In this document: piece by piece, positions 1-9,236 of the stretch
How the letters are laid out: every line of letters starts with the position of its first letter
Position numbering within the stretch: the stretch's first letter is position 1
Assembly (NCBI GenBank): GCA_035578175.1
Contig: JAQMRL010000002.1
Coordinates: 81,191,325 to 81,255,324, forward strand
Source: Catonia carolina
Lineage: Eukaryota > Arthropoda > Insecta > Hemiptera > Achilidae
Direction of reading: 5' to 3'
DNA length: 64,000 nt
The notes under the pieces: model-generated
The model's input: only the letters and a program-made list of their open reading frames with translations
The model's database searches: none
What the model was told of the DNA's origin: nothing
Program-made: the position numbers and the translations under genes

Positions 1-210
1 GGTTTTGATGAACTGTAGTAAATTGTTGAACTTTTATAATATATAATGATCTTGAATGTAGTTTGACTTTTTTAGTTCATACTTAAGTAGTTAATCTTGT
101 ATATATTGTTACCACTCGTTATAGTAAAGTAAAATTGTAAACTTTTATTTAATTAATTCACCATATAGTTATTTAACACAATTTGACAAGAACTAAAAAC
201 TAACCTTTAC

Positions 211-247
<37 letters not shown>

Positions 248-361
248 GTTTAACGTCCGACTGTTCTGCAGTTGCTGCTAATACAGACGGTGAATGATGA
301 AATGATTTTTGTAACGTATGAAAAAATGCCGTGCCTGAATGGGATTCGAACCCAAGACCTT
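211..361 (-). repeat. SINE family F, body type 1, truncated tRNA-like head
   Basis: Read on the minus strand this is the end of the tRNA-like head (B-box-like GGGTTCGAATCCC run), then a short body, then a poly-A tail (the T run at 217-246). The head is lost abruptly after 361. Other copies (14168-14346, 22195-22369) continue into the full head. It is a retroposed fragment, not a tRNA gene. Confidence 0.75.
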
Positions 362-816
362 TACAAACGACAACAATGAACATGAGTTTATGAAAATAAG
401 TTATTAAACATTGAAAATAATAAAGTTCACGCAATTAATTAACAATAAAATGAAATAGACAATATCCCTTACCAAATTAATGTCCATTAAATACAATTAC
501 AATGTCTGTTGACAAAATAACAAACTTCACCGAAACGAAGAATCGCGTACAATTTAGACCACTAACACGTCACCCATTCAAACCGCGGCCGCCTCGTCCC
601 ATCAATGGGAACCTTCGTTTTTATATTTAACCAGTCAGCTGCTTATGAGAAGCTGATTTTATTTGACCAGCTGATTTTATTTTCGCCACTTCATTATAAC
701 AATATTATGAATGTTTTTTTGTTGCCTAGTTACACATTATTAGATTTTAAATTTAGTTCAGCTGGACCGTAAATATTTATAAAATAAAAATTGTAAACAT
801 TACAAGAAGTATGGCT
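362..816. other. AT-rich stretch without recognisable feature
   Basis: No ORF, RNA gene or repeat boundary could be supported. A short GC-rich patch sits near 580-600. Probably host intergenic DNA. Confidence 0.4.
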
Positions 817-1019
817 GGACGTAACACGACCATTCCTGAGAGAGTATGGTTAATTGAACCCCAACCATCAAAGTACACCGGTAACCACTGTCTAGTATTC
901 AAATACCTATAAAAGTAACTACCTTTACTAGGATTTCAACCAGGAACCTTAGTCTCCGAAAATCAGCTGTTAAACAGCTGATTTTGGCGACGACTTTACC
1001 ACTAGACCAACCCGGTGGT
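817..1019 (-). repeat. SINE family B, 3'-truncated copy
   Basis: On the minus strand it starts with the tRNA-like head (A-box-like TGGTCTAG, B-box-like GGTTGAAATCC, a mutated form of GGTTCAAATCC) and runs through the conserved body as far as the position matching 'accattcctgag'. The 3' third of the family is missing. Confidence 0.8.
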
Positions 1020-1046
1020 TTCTACGTAACTAATCTTCAGAAAATA

Positions 1047-1100
1047 TTCTGTGAAATACTCACACGACTTTCTCTTGCCAACGTAGATAATGATAAAATA
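1047..1100 (-). repeat. Family A terminal fragment
   Basis: Matches only the conserved end of family A (ACTCACACGACTTTCTCTTG) and about 15 bases inside it. It is a relic end with no body. Confidence 0.6.
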
Positions 1101-1304
1101 TAACCTATTGTATGATTCTGTGCTTTGTACAGCTGCGGGATGAAGGGGAGGGGACAGACCAAGTACCAGACTACTGCTACGTCTTAACACTGATCATCTA
1201 AGCATCTCATTGCTCTTCGCTGGGCAGTAGGCTGCCTCCTAGTGGGGTGACCTGTACGTGGGTGTTGTTTTCACTATTTGCTGTAGACGGCGACACACAA
1301 TATA

Positions 1305-1588
1305 TAGGTGTCAGACGAACTAATGTCCCATAGCCGAGCGAGTGAGAGGGAGATATGTAGCATAACTACGCATGCGCTCAAAGGTCTTTGCCGTAATAAT
1401 CCAAATCTGAAAACATACTACAGTCGTTATCTTGCTTGTTAGTTTACTGGATGCATAAACGCTTGCTCACAACAATGAGTAAAATTAATGACAATGTTAT
1501 TGGAACGGCGCGTATGGGTTGTGCGAGTGAGAGCATTATGCATTCTCTCACTCCCACGGCTAGGGGACTGCAGTTCATCTGAATACCA
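1305..1588 (+). mobile_element. MITE family C, copy 1
   Basis: Copy of a 285-bp TIR element. The start TAGGTGTCAGACGAAC aligns to the reverse complement of its end over about 43 imperfect bases, including a shared GAGTGAGAG block. Left flank is TA and the right flank is mutated to CA. No coding capacity; presumably mobilised by a Tc1/mariner-type transposase (inferred from the TA target seen at the 9297 copy). Confidence 0.75.
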
Positions 1589-1955
1589 CATGTAGTTTGG
1601 ATAGTACCCGTGACTACTACAAACACATTTAATACAAGTAAAATGTTACTACTACTAACGCAAACTCTCACATACGTCTCTCTCGCATACGTCTCAGCTG
1701 CACAAAGCTTGGCAACGGGCATACCGATAGAGAAAAGACGATAATAACGGGTGTTTTATTAAGAACAAAACCCTGATTTTCAAAAGATAGAAGTAATACA
1801 TCGGTAAATTTTCTGTCCCCCAATCGGTATGTTGGCAACAGTGTACTCAAGGCCAACTACCTAACACAGTTAAAATGTTCCAGTCAAGCAATAGTGTGGT
1901 TACAGCAGTCGTTACGTCATATTGTGTCACCAATGGTTTTTTCCAAGGAAGAACC

Positions 1956-2142
1956 GGGTGTTTTGTTAAGAACGCAACCCTGATTATAAGAAGATAGAAG
2001 TAATACAATGTTTTCATTGCAATTTGCTATTCATTTGTAAAATAATAATTTAGATTAATTAATAATTTGTAAAGTACGGAAAATAAAAATATGCCGTAAA
2101 TTGTGGCTTTTAGCATAGCGCTGCGCTCTTAATAAAACACCC
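1956..2142. mobile_element. Nested small TIR element inside family E
   Basis: Left end GGGTGTTTTGTTAAGAACGC and right end (reverse complement) GGGTGTTTTATTAAGAGCGC form TIRs closely resembling the outer family E ends. It interrupts the transposase frame right after its first codons. A matching insert lies in the second copy (about 11817-12002). Confidence 0.65.
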
Positions 2143-2177
2143 TTGGTTTTTCCTTGGAAAAAACTATTACTGGAAGT

Positions 2178-2370
2178 GTACTCGATGAGAAATCACCTCG
2201 CCAGCCAACAAAGTTAACCGCGGAAGTTCTCGAAGATTTGAAAAATCGTTTGACTCAATCACCTGAAAAATCGCTTAGAAGATTATAATCGCAAGCTGGG
2301 CTAACATTAACTACTGTTGTCAGAGCTACGAAAAATTTACATTTGCATCGATATCGCGTTGGCATTGCAT
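2178..2370 (+). pseudogene. Transposase N-terminal fragment (DUF4817/mariner-like HTH) in family E
   Basis: One frame reads a run beginning VLDEKSPRQPTKLT and then LEDLKNRLTQSPEKSLRRL before an in-frame stop, continuing with LTLTTVVRATKNLH. This is the winged/HTH DNA-binding half typical of insect mariner-like transposases whose N-terminus opens with an ERVFILE-type motif. That opening (MVFSKEERVFILETYIASKS) is visible on the plus strand at the left of copy 2 (about 11523). The catalytic D-D-D half is absent in both copies, so the frame is broken. Family assignment is from recognition, not a search. Confidence 0.6.
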
Positions 2371-2627
2371 TTGTAAGATTTACTCGCTATGTAAGTCTCT
2401 ACAATAAACACCCGGTGGTTCTTCCTTGGAAAAAACCATTGGTGACACAATATAACAAAACGACTGCTGTCACCACACTAATGCTTGACTGCAACATTTT
2501 AACTGTCTTAAGTAATTGGCCTTGAGTACACTGTTGCCAACATACCTATTGGAGGAGAGAAAATTTACTGATGTATTACTTCTATCTTATTATAATCAGG
2601 GATGCGTCCTTAATAAAACACCCGTTA

Positions 2628-2920
2628 GATGAATGAAGAGTGAAGATTGTTTGAGGTAAGGTTAATTATTTTTAAGTGCCAATCAAATACAATGAGTAGG
2701 TACTGACAATTGTTGTGCTGTGAAGTGATCGAATGAACGTTTCACAACGACCGATCCTGATTAAACTGCTTGTAATGCAGTAACAGCTAACACAAAGTAT
2801 AATTAGTACAAGTTGAAAGAAAGTGAACGTAACTAGTGAAGGTAACTTAGCTAGGATGAGATGAGATGAGATGAGATGATGAGCACAATCCAGGAGCAAA
2901 TCAAATCCGTTGAAACACTT
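2628..2920. other. Intergenic, short (GAGAT)n run
   Basis: AT-rich with a short pentamer run GATGAGATGAGATGAGATGA near 2856-2880. No coding feature supported. Confidence 0.4.
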
Positions 2921-2936
2921 AAATGTTCCCACTATA
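2921..2936. repeat. Left part of 90-bp direct repeat X1
   Basis: Sixteen bases ending in TATA, repeated exactly at 4447-4462. The rest of this repeat copy continues at 4016-4089, because the 1.08-kb element 2937-4011 interrupts it. Confidence 0.85.
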
Positions 2937-4011
2937 GTTTGTTCGCGCTAAGAGCTTGCCTCAAGTAAACAAACCGCTCTGATACCGTACAGGTTGCCCC
3001 GAAAAGTTTTCCATTCAATCATTAATAACAAGTAAAATGTTATGCAATTTACTTATTTTAATTATTTCATTACGACATATAGTCCTCTTTTCAAATACTC
3101 AAATCCGATTGATTTCAGTAAATGATAGAGCAACGTTCTTTTAAAATGTGGCATATCCAAATCCTTGTTTAAGACAGATAAAAGTTTATTAAGCGTAAAA
3201 GCTTCCTTATTTTGGAAAAAAACTGTGAACTTTTAGTCGAACTGCAGTTTTAATAACTTCGTCGCACAGTTCAAAAACTGGTTTGCTTCGTTTCCTTTTC
3301 TTGCTAGGTGTCTGCAACTTGCCACTTTCTTTCATCTCTTTTCTTATACCGTGTACACTAAATGTAGACACGCCCGTCAATTCTGATCCCATTTTTCTAC
3401 GTCTTTTAAGGCCATAGTACGATACTTTACGCATAAAGAATTAAAACATTGTAAATTATAATTTTTTGCCCACTTTTTAGAAGTTGTCCTCGTTTATGTT
3501 TTATAACTGAAGTTGAAGCGCCGTCATTCATCATTACTTACTAGTGTAACAAAACAAAAAGATATACTCACACACAATAACAACGAAGTTGAGGAAAAAG
3601 TCACACGGATTTAAACAATATTAATAAAAGAAGGAAGAAAATATTTTAAACTGATAAATTACAAATAGAACTAAGTACAAACTGCAAACACATGAAGCAG
3701 GATGTTTATGTAACAACAACCAAATTGAGACTGATGGGATGAGTAATACAATATACGATCATGGTGGAATTGTTACATTATTTTAACTGAAAACAATAAT
3801 TTTTAAATAAACTGTTTTCAATTTTATTTAGGCTACGCGGAGTTATATTAATATCCATAAAATGTCATTATTATGTATTAGTCATCCTATACCAACTGTG
3901 TACTAACACACACGACCCCAACCAGCAATACAAGGACACATGTACACTGTTACTCACTACTACAAAGGAAGAGGTTTGTTTACTTCAGGCAAGCTCTAAG
4001 AGCGAACGGAC
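2937..4011. mobile_element. 1.08-kb TIR DNA transposon, TATA target duplication
   Basis: The ends are imperfect inverted repeats of about 40 bp (GTTTGTTCGCGCTAAGAGCT against GTCCGTTCGCTCTTAGAGCT inward). TATA is present on both sides (2933-2936 and 4012-4015). The uninterrupted target lies 0.45 kb downstream at 4447-4470 with a single TATA, a cis empty site that fixes both boundaries. Inside is a 75-codon basic remnant on the minus strand (3207-3434). The element is otherwise AT-rich and non-coding, so non-autonomous. Confidence 0.85.
3207..3434 (-). pseudogene. Basic transposase-like remnant
   Basis: A 75-codon minus-strand frame rich in Lys/Arg, with runs such as YGLKRRRKMG and PSKKRKRSKPV and a short helix-forming middle. 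It lies wholly inside the 1.08-kb TIR element and ends without any catalytic domain. The most economical reading is the DNA-binding N-terminus of a Tc1/mariner-like transposase. I do not recognise it with certainty. Confidence 0.4.
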
Positions 4012-4015
4012 TATA

Positions 4016-4089
4016 CTAATACTACCACCTATCGCATCTGTTTTATTTTAATGCCATCTTTATATTTACTATTAATTGATTAATCTACA
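4016..4089. repeat. Direct repeat X1, left copy remainder
   Basis: 74 bases matching 4463-4536 with four mismatches on reading. Together with 2921-2936 this makes a 90-bp direct repeat whose two copies bracket MITE G exactly. Confidence 0.85.
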
Positions 4090-4448
4090 GTCCAGCCTCT
4101 CTTAGTTTGCTCCTAATGTATGTAACAAATAATTATCTCACTGAGCATGCGCATTATATCAAAATGAGTACATTCTGATTAAAAAGTAACAACAAAATAG
4201 TTTCAAAAGTATTTAAATACAAAATACTTTTAAAAGTATTTTTATAAATAACATTGTTAGGCCTACTTCATATAATGACTGATGTTTTTAGTACTTTAAG
4301 TAGTTATAATTTAAAAGATAGTTAACTTAATAGGAATAAGACATGTGTAAAGTGGTGGAGTGTAGCGTGGACCCCTGTAGTAGGTGGCTTTTGTTTGTTG
4401 ACACACACTAGGAGGAGGAGGAGCAAACTAACAACGGCTCAACTGTAA
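4087..4448 (-). mobile_element. MITE family G, copy 1
   Basis: TIR element with ends TACAGTCCAGCC and (reverse complement) TACAGTTGAGCC. The body contains AAAAGTATTTT-type internal palindromes and a GCATGCGCATTATATCAAAA block shared with copies at 32747, 56540 and 61104. TA-type ends suggest Tc1/mariner mobilisation. Unusually it sits exactly between two copies of a 90-bp direct repeat. Confidence 0.8.
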
Positions 4449-4536
4449 ATGTTCCCACTATACTAATACTACCACCTATCGCATCTCTTTTATTTTAATG
4501 CCATCTATCTATTTATTATTAATTGATTAATCTACA
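4447..4536. repeat. Direct repeat X1, right (uninterrupted) copy
   Basis: Contiguous 90-bp copy of the sequence split at 2921-2936 plus 4016-4089. It runs directly into the Helitron-like 5' end at 4531. Confidence 0.85.
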
Positions 4537-4566
4537 TATATAAAATTCGATGTATGTATGTGTATG

Positions 4567-4600
<34 letters not shown>

Positions 4601-5393
4601 CGTGCGCGCGCGTATGCTACCCTTTATCTCCTAAATTACTGAACCAATTTTCATGCAGTATTTTTATGTTGTAACTATGATTCCGGTGCAGGTTTTAGGC
4701 TATTGAAACCCTTAAAAAGTTAGTACTAAAGGGTTTAAAATAATGTTTATGTGTTTAAGGCTTTTATGAGGTTAGATAATCTGTTGCTTTTAACAAACCA
4801 GCTGATGTGATTCAAATAAAGATTTGTCATAAATAAAGTTAACCCACCGGGTTGGTCTAGAGGTAAAGTCGTCGCCAAAATCAGCTGTTTAGCAGCTGAT
4901 TTTCGAAGACGAAGGTTCCTGGTTCAAATCCTAGTAAAGGTAGTTACTTTTATACGGATTTGAATGCTAGACAGTGGTTACCGGTGTACTTTGATGGTTG
5001 GGGTTCAATTAACCATACTCAGTGAGTGTGTCTGTATAAGACTACACAGTCTCATTTACACGTCATACACATCATCCTCATCTGATTGGGTGATGGGGTT
5101 GCTTATTGTTCTCAATTGAACAGATTGCAACGTACACACGTTAGGGAATAAAAAAAATACATTAATAAAGTCATACGATTTAGCAAATAGCGACTTGGTG
5201 GTAAGGATCAGCTGGTGACAACATCACATTATAATTTTATTCTATTTTATTATGTAGATACGATTTTGTATTGTTGAGTATTTTATAAAAGTAAAGTTCC
5301 CTGTTTCTTAAATTTGTTTTAATTTCTGCTACATATTTAAAAAAAAAGTGATTCCACCATTTTTCGCGTGCAAAGCCGCGACGGGGCATGTTA
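4531..5393 (+). mobile_element. Helitron-like element H, copy 1, with (TG)n and inserted SINE B
   Basis: Begins TCTACATATATAAAATTCG, a Helitron-style TC start, then a (TG)n stretch (about 4576-4600) and a 'CTGAACCAATTTTCATG' block. It ends with the GCAAAGCCGCGACGGGGCAT hairpin-type 3' terminus and a degenerate CTRR (the copy ending at 40157 has CTAG followed by T). A family B SINE sits inside (4842-5158). No Rep/helicase coding, so non-autonomous. Confidence 0.65.
4842..5158 (+). repeat. SINE family B, full-length copy
   Basis: Full unit: tRNA-like head with A box (GGTTGGTCTAGAGG) and B box (GGTTCAAATCC), body ending in GAACAGATTGCAACGTACAC, and an A-rich tail. These boxes suggest an internal RNA polymerase III promoter and tRNA ancestry. 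Confidence 0.88.
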
Positions 5394-5532
5394 TCATTTA
5401 TATTAGATAGGCCTACTACTTGTTCACGTTCAAATACATACTTCTATTTTTCATCCGTTTATTTTATTAATCTATCGTGTTTTTATCCTTTTGTATCTAA
5501 CGTTTTTTTCCTGATATAATTTTGTCTGCAAT

Positions 5533-5611
5533 TGTTTTGTCATCAGTCTCTCGACTGATTCGATGCAGTTCTCCAAGCTGTCTTTGTTCTTGCGCAAGTC
5601 GTTTTATATCT
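5533..5611 (-). mobile_element. 5'-truncated 3' tail of LINE alpha
   Basis: Reverse complement of the last roughly 80 bases of the LINE at 6034-8006 (ACGACTTGCGCAAG through GAGAGACTGATGACAAAA). Only the 3' end integrated, as expected of target-primed reverse transcription. MITE C inserted into its outer end. Confidence 0.85.
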
Positions 5612-5896
5612 ATAGGTATCAGACGAACTAATGTCCCATAGCCGAGCGAGTGAGAGGGAGATATGTGGCATAACTACGCATGCGCCCAAAGGTTTTTTTC
5701 CATTCTGGAGACTCCAAAAGGAGTATAGGACATATCAAGATAAAACTGATAAACTGAAAGTTTATCAGGTCTTTACCGTTGTAATCCAAATGTGAAAACA
5801 TACTAGTCGTTATCTTGCTTGTTAGTTTACTGCACGCATAAACGCTTGCTCACAACAATGAGTAAAATTATATGACAATGGTTAGAGGCTACATGG
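5612..5896 (+). mobile_element. MITE family C, copy 2, interrupted and right-truncated
   Basis: Starts TAGGTATCAGACGAACTAAT. It is interrupted at about 5697-5768 by a LINE beta tail and is lost after the 'caatgagtaaaattat' segment, where family A sequence begins. Its left flank lies in the LINE alpha tail at a TA. Confidence 0.75.
5697..5768 (-). mobile_element. LINE beta 3' tail insert
   Basis: Reverse complement of the 3' terminus of LINE beta (TTTATCAG, then ATGTCCTATACTCC, then GGAGTCTCCAG and an A run), splitting MITE C. The same terminus follows the coding remnant at 20731-21308 and appears at 23268-23305 and about 16366-16405. Confidence 0.75.
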
Positions 5897-6033
5897 CAAA
5901 TAGTTTAGCGTTAATTAGCGATTTTCTGTTTTTTCTCACAAAAACGTGTGAAAGATCGATTTTTTTAAAGATTTCGGCCTTAGTATTCATTTTATGACAA
6001 AAGGGTTTGTAATCAAATTTATAGGAAATTAAA
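5897..6033 (+). repeat. Family A copy, left part (interrupted by LINE alpha)
   Basis: Matches the internal portion of family A (TTAGCGATTTTCTG through AAATTTATAGGAAATTAAA). It resumes at 8007, after the LINE. The 5' half and (TG)n of this copy are missing. Confidence 0.85.
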
Positions 6034-8006
6034 TTAATTTGGTAGTGAAAGCAGCGGAAGAATGGTTAGGACATACTAAAAGAAGAGGTAGGAAACCGTG
6101 GATTACTAATGATATTTTAGAACTGATGGATGAGCGAAGAAAATATAAAAACGCAAAGGACGAGAGAGGTAAAAGCCAATATTGCTACTTGAGAAATACC
6201 ATAAACAAAAGGTGTAAGAAAGCGAAGGAAGAGTGGATCAGAGCAAAATGTACGGACATTGAAAGTAAAATGGCAGTTGGTAAAGTGGACGCAGCTTATA
6301 GAAAAATCAGGGAAAACTTTGGAGAACGAAAGATGAAAGCTGTTAATTTACAAAGCGCAGGTGGTAAACCATTGTTGAATGGCCAAGAGAGAGCTGAAAG
6401 ATGGAAGGAATACGTAAATCAACTCTACATGGGAAAAGAATTAGAATATGATGCGATAGAACAAGAAACTGATGTTGAAGAAGATCAAAAAGGGGGCCCT
6501 ATACTACGAGAAGAATTCGATCGGGCACTTAAGGATATGAATATGAATAAGACACCAGGAATAGATAACATACCATCGGAATTATTATTACGATGTGGCA
6601 AAGTTGCTCAAAACAAATTATACAAACTTGTGTGCAGAATGTATGAGAGTGGAGAGGTACCATCGGACTTTAAAAAAAATATTATGATTCCAATACCAAA
6701 AAAGTCAGGAGCGGAGAAGTGTGAACATTACAGAACCATCAGCCTAACATGCCATGCATCTAAGATACTGACAAGAATTATATACAGGAGAATAGAACAC
6801 CGAGTAGAAGAAGTATTGGACGATGACCAATTTGGATTTAGAAGGAGAATGGGAACTCGAGATGCAATATTGGCTCTGAGACTGATTATTGAGAAAAGGA
6901 TACAGAAAAATAAAACTACTTTTATGGCATTTGTAGATTTAGAGAAAGCATTTGACAATCTGGACTGGAGTAAAATGTTTAAAACTTTGAAAAGGCTAGG
7001 AATTAAATACAAAGAAAGGAAAGTTATCTACAGTCTGTATAAGAATCAAACGGCTGTTTTGAGAATCGAGGGGTACGAAAAAGAGGCTGCTGTAAGAAAA
7101 GGTGTACGACAAGGTTGTTCTTTGTCACCACTACTTTTTAACTTGTATATAGAAGAGGCTATAAATGAAGTGAAGGAGAAATTTGACGCAGGAATAAAAA
7201 TTCAAGGAGAAACAATAAAAATGCTGAGATTCGCCGATGATATAGTAGTATTAGCCGAGGCAAAGAATGAACTAGAGGATGCCTTAAATGGAATGGATGA
7301 GATCTTGAGGAAGGATTACTTCATGAAAATTAATAAGAACAAAACGAAAGTGTTGTGCAGCAGCAAGAGTGGTTTAGAAGAGATGGGAAATTTAAAAGTA
7401 GGCAACGAAAACATACAGGAAGTTGGGGAATTCTGCTATCTAGGGAGTAAAATAACAAAGGATGGTAGAAGCACGAGTGATATCAAGAGTAGAATTGCTC
7501 AAGCTAGAAAAGCCTTTGAAATGAAAAACAGCTTACTGACTACAAACATTGATTTACAGATTAGGAAAAATTTCTTAAAACATTATGTTTGGAGTGTAGC
7601 ATTATACGGAAGTGAAACGTGGGTGATAGGGGCTGTAGAACGGAAGAGGATAGAAGCTTTTGAAATGTGGTGTTATAGGAAAATGTTAAAGATTAGGTGG
7701 GTGGACAAAATAAGTAATTTAGAGGTTCTTAGGCGAGTGGATGAAAAAAGAAGAATATGGAAGCATCTTACCAAAAGAAGGGATAGGCTAGTGGGGCATA
7801 TCCTAAGACATCCAGGTATTGGGCTATCAATAATGGAGGGTAACATTGAGGGAGTAAATTGTAGAGGGAGGCAAAGATTAGAATATATAAAGCAAATTAC
7901 AAAAGATGTAGGGTGTTACAGGTATGTAGATATGAAACGACTTGCGCAAGATAGAACAGGTTGGAGAACTGCATCAAACCAGTCGAGAGACTGATGACAA
8001 AAAAAA
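6034..8006 (+). mobile_element. LINE alpha, 5'-truncated non-LTR retrotransposon
   Basis: Non-LTR insertion flanked by the duplicated target GGAAATTAAA (6024-6033 and 8008-8017), sitting in family A sequence whose uninterrupted form is seen in other copies. It ends in a short A run directly after the ORF stop, so the 3' UTR is almost nil. The 5' end is truncated inside the main ORF, and the endonuclease domain expected upstream is gone. Confidence 0.92.
6039..7994 (+). CDS. LINE reverse transcriptase, 5'-truncated open frame
   Basis: 651 codons without a stop encode the reverse transcriptase half of a non-LTR retrotransposon, the enzyme that copies element RNA at a nicked genomic target. Visible RT motifs: AFVDLEKAFDNLDW (about residues 298-311), RQGCSLSPLLFNLY (about 357-370) and the active-site FADD (398-401). 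A C-terminal GSETW/CYRKMLKIRW region and an LGHILRH-type 'thumb' segment follow, as in RTE/CR1-like insect elements. The N-terminal endonuclease is missing. The first codon is TTG at the truncation point, so this is not a natural start, and the first in-frame ATGs lie within the protein. An undamaged frame implies recent insertion. It is unlikely to be autonomous. Clade assignment is uncertain. Confidence 0.88.
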   Translation: MVVKAAEEWLGHTKRRGRKPWITNDILELMDERRKYKNAKDERGKSQYCYLRNTINKRCKKAKEEWIRAKCTDIESKMAVGKVDAAYRKIRENFGERKMKAVNLQSAGGKPLLNGQERAERWKEYVNQLYMGKELEYDAIEQETDVEEDQKGGPILREEFDRALKDMNMNKTPGIDNIPSELLLRCGKVAQNKLYKLVCRMYESGEVPSDFKKNIMIPIPKKSGAEKCEHYRTISLTCHASKILTRIIYRRIEHRVEEVLDDDQFGFRRRMGTRDAILALRLIIEKRIQKNKTTFMAFVDLEKAFDNLDWSKMFKTLKRLGIKYKERKVIYSLYKNQTAVLRIEGYEKEAAVRKGVRQGCSLSPLLFNLYIEEAINEVKEKFDAGIKIQGETIKMLRFADDIVVLAEAKNELEDALNGMDEILRKDYFMKINKNKTKVLCSSKSGLEEMGNLKVGNENIQEVGEFCYLGSKITKDGRSTSDIKSRIAQARKAFEMKNSLLTTNIDLQIRKNFLKHYVWSVALYGSETWVIGAVERKRIEAFEMWCYRKMLKIRWVDKISNLEVLRRVDEKRRIWKHLTKRRDRLVGHILRHPGIGLSIMEGNIEGVNCRGRQRLEYIKQITKDVGCYRYVDMKRLAQDRTGWRTASNQSRD

Positions 8007-8276
8007 AGGAAATTAAAAGATCTACAACTTTTATTTATAGCATTTTTCTCTACAGAGAGTAATGTAGTGTGAAAGAGTGATTTTCCGTATTTTTAAGCCA
8101 AACTGAGGTTGATTTTCATTTTGCGTCCTTCATATATGATTAAAATTAGGTTTTGTTTATTGAGGTTAGTTTTTTGTTTATTTCTAATGTTTTATTACTA
8201 TTGTTAGGTTTATTGTTAATTATTTGCATTGGCAAGAGAAAGTCGTGTGAGTGTTTCACACCAGATTTTTAAGTTT
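8007..8276 (+). repeat. Family A copy, right part
   Basis: Continuation of the copy begun at 5897. It runs through AAAGATCTACAACTTTTATT to the terminal GGCAAGAGAAAGTCGTGTGA and TTTCACACCAGATTTT. Confidence 0.88.
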
Positions 8277-8344
8277 TGGTGTACTTTTCATTTGCTCCAG
8301 CCAACTCAATAAGGTCTTTTTTCTCTAATATGTAATTATAAAAG

Positions 8345-8458
8345 TGAGAAATCGGGACATTTTGACGTCCCGACAACGTTTTTTGGGACAACGGGACACA
8401 ACGTGAAAAAACGGGACTTTCCCGTTTTTACGGGACGCCTGGTCACCCTAGTCTAACA
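8345..8458. repeat. hAT-like terminal fragment (GGGAC-rich)
   Basis: Repeated CGGGAC/GTCCCG motifs end in CCTGGTCACCCTAG, resembling the terminal region of hAT non-autonomous elements. No partner terminus found nearby, so only a relic. Confidence 0.4.
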
Positions 8459-8920
8459 CAACTAAGATGTTGATACGACTTTTAAAAATAAACTAAAAAA
8501 TAAATTTACAAAATAGACTAGCTTACTTATTTACCCATGGATGTTTTCGTACTGCTCTAACACTAACAATTACTAGTTAGCTTATAAAAGAAGCCGATTG
8601 AGTCTCTTACCTGAAACAAACAATTAAAAAATATATCAATTATTTACAGAGTAATTAAAACAATAACACTATACTATTTGTTCAACAAGGGCGATGAGCT
8701 CTAAACATATGCATTACCCCCTACCCACTTTATAGCTAGCCAATCAGTTGCCGGGAACGTTGCCAATACTTGCTCTTGTAGCTCTGTTAAATATTTTGTC
8801 AGCCATATTTTTTGGTCTTTTAATATCAATTTATAACCTATAAACATACAATCAGCTGATTATATTATAAAGTATTGCATACAGTAAGTATATAATAGGT
8901 TGTGTTTTTCATTATTCAAA
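8459..8920. other. AT-rich, no recognised feature
   Basis: No coding or repeat assignment could be supported. Confidence 0.35.
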
Positions 8921-8924
8921 TTGA

Positions 8925-9064
8925 CAAGAATAACTCCTGCGAGTATTTCATTGCAGATTTTTCATTTTACACCGTTGTACTCATGATTAAATATGGGTAA
9001 TAATTGTTAATATTTACACTGGCGAGAGATAGTCGAGTGAAGGTTTCACACCAGATTTTTCATA
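8925..9064 (+). repeat. Two diverged family A 3' ends
   Basis: Two successive degenerate versions of the family A terminus ('gacaagaataactcctgcga' near 8930; 'ggcgagagatagtcgagtga' near 9022, then TTTCACACCAGATTTT). They are clearly older than the intact copies. Confidence 0.55.
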
Positions 9065-9103
9065 AAAAAAACGGTATAATATAAATGTGTGTTCATTAAA
9101 AAT

Positions 9104-9236
9104 ATTGAACCCCAACCATCAAAGTGCACCGGTAACCACTGTCTAGCATTCAAATCCGTATAAAAGTAACTAACTTTACTAAGATTTGAACCAGGAACCT
9201 TCGTCTCTGAAAATCAGCTGTTGAACAGCCGAAATC
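9104..9236 (-). repeat. SINE family B fragment
   Basis: Minus-strand head-to-middle fragment abutting a plus-strand copy (9237-9808) at the inverted CAGCTG hairpin, so the two form a head-to-head inverted pair. Confidence 0.75.

Larger units (their letters stand above)
1745..2627 (+). mobile_element. Composite long-TIR DNA transposon (family E), copy 1
   Basis: Both ends read TAACGGGTGTTTTATTAAG inward. The inverted arms extend about 210 bp (1745-1955 against 2412-2627), and each arm contains the same ATG and first codons of a transposase-like frame (1934 plus strand; about 2433 minus strand). Between the arms are a helix-turn-helix transposase fragment (2178-2370) and a nested 187-bp TIR insert (about 1956-2142). 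The reverse-complement copy at 11334-12212 shares the same internal nesting, so the compound structure moved as one unit. Non-autonomous. Confidence 0.8.

Noticed and set aside
207..434. Lys-rich 75-codon minus ORF
   Set aside because: Its lysine run is the poly-A tail of a SINE F copy.
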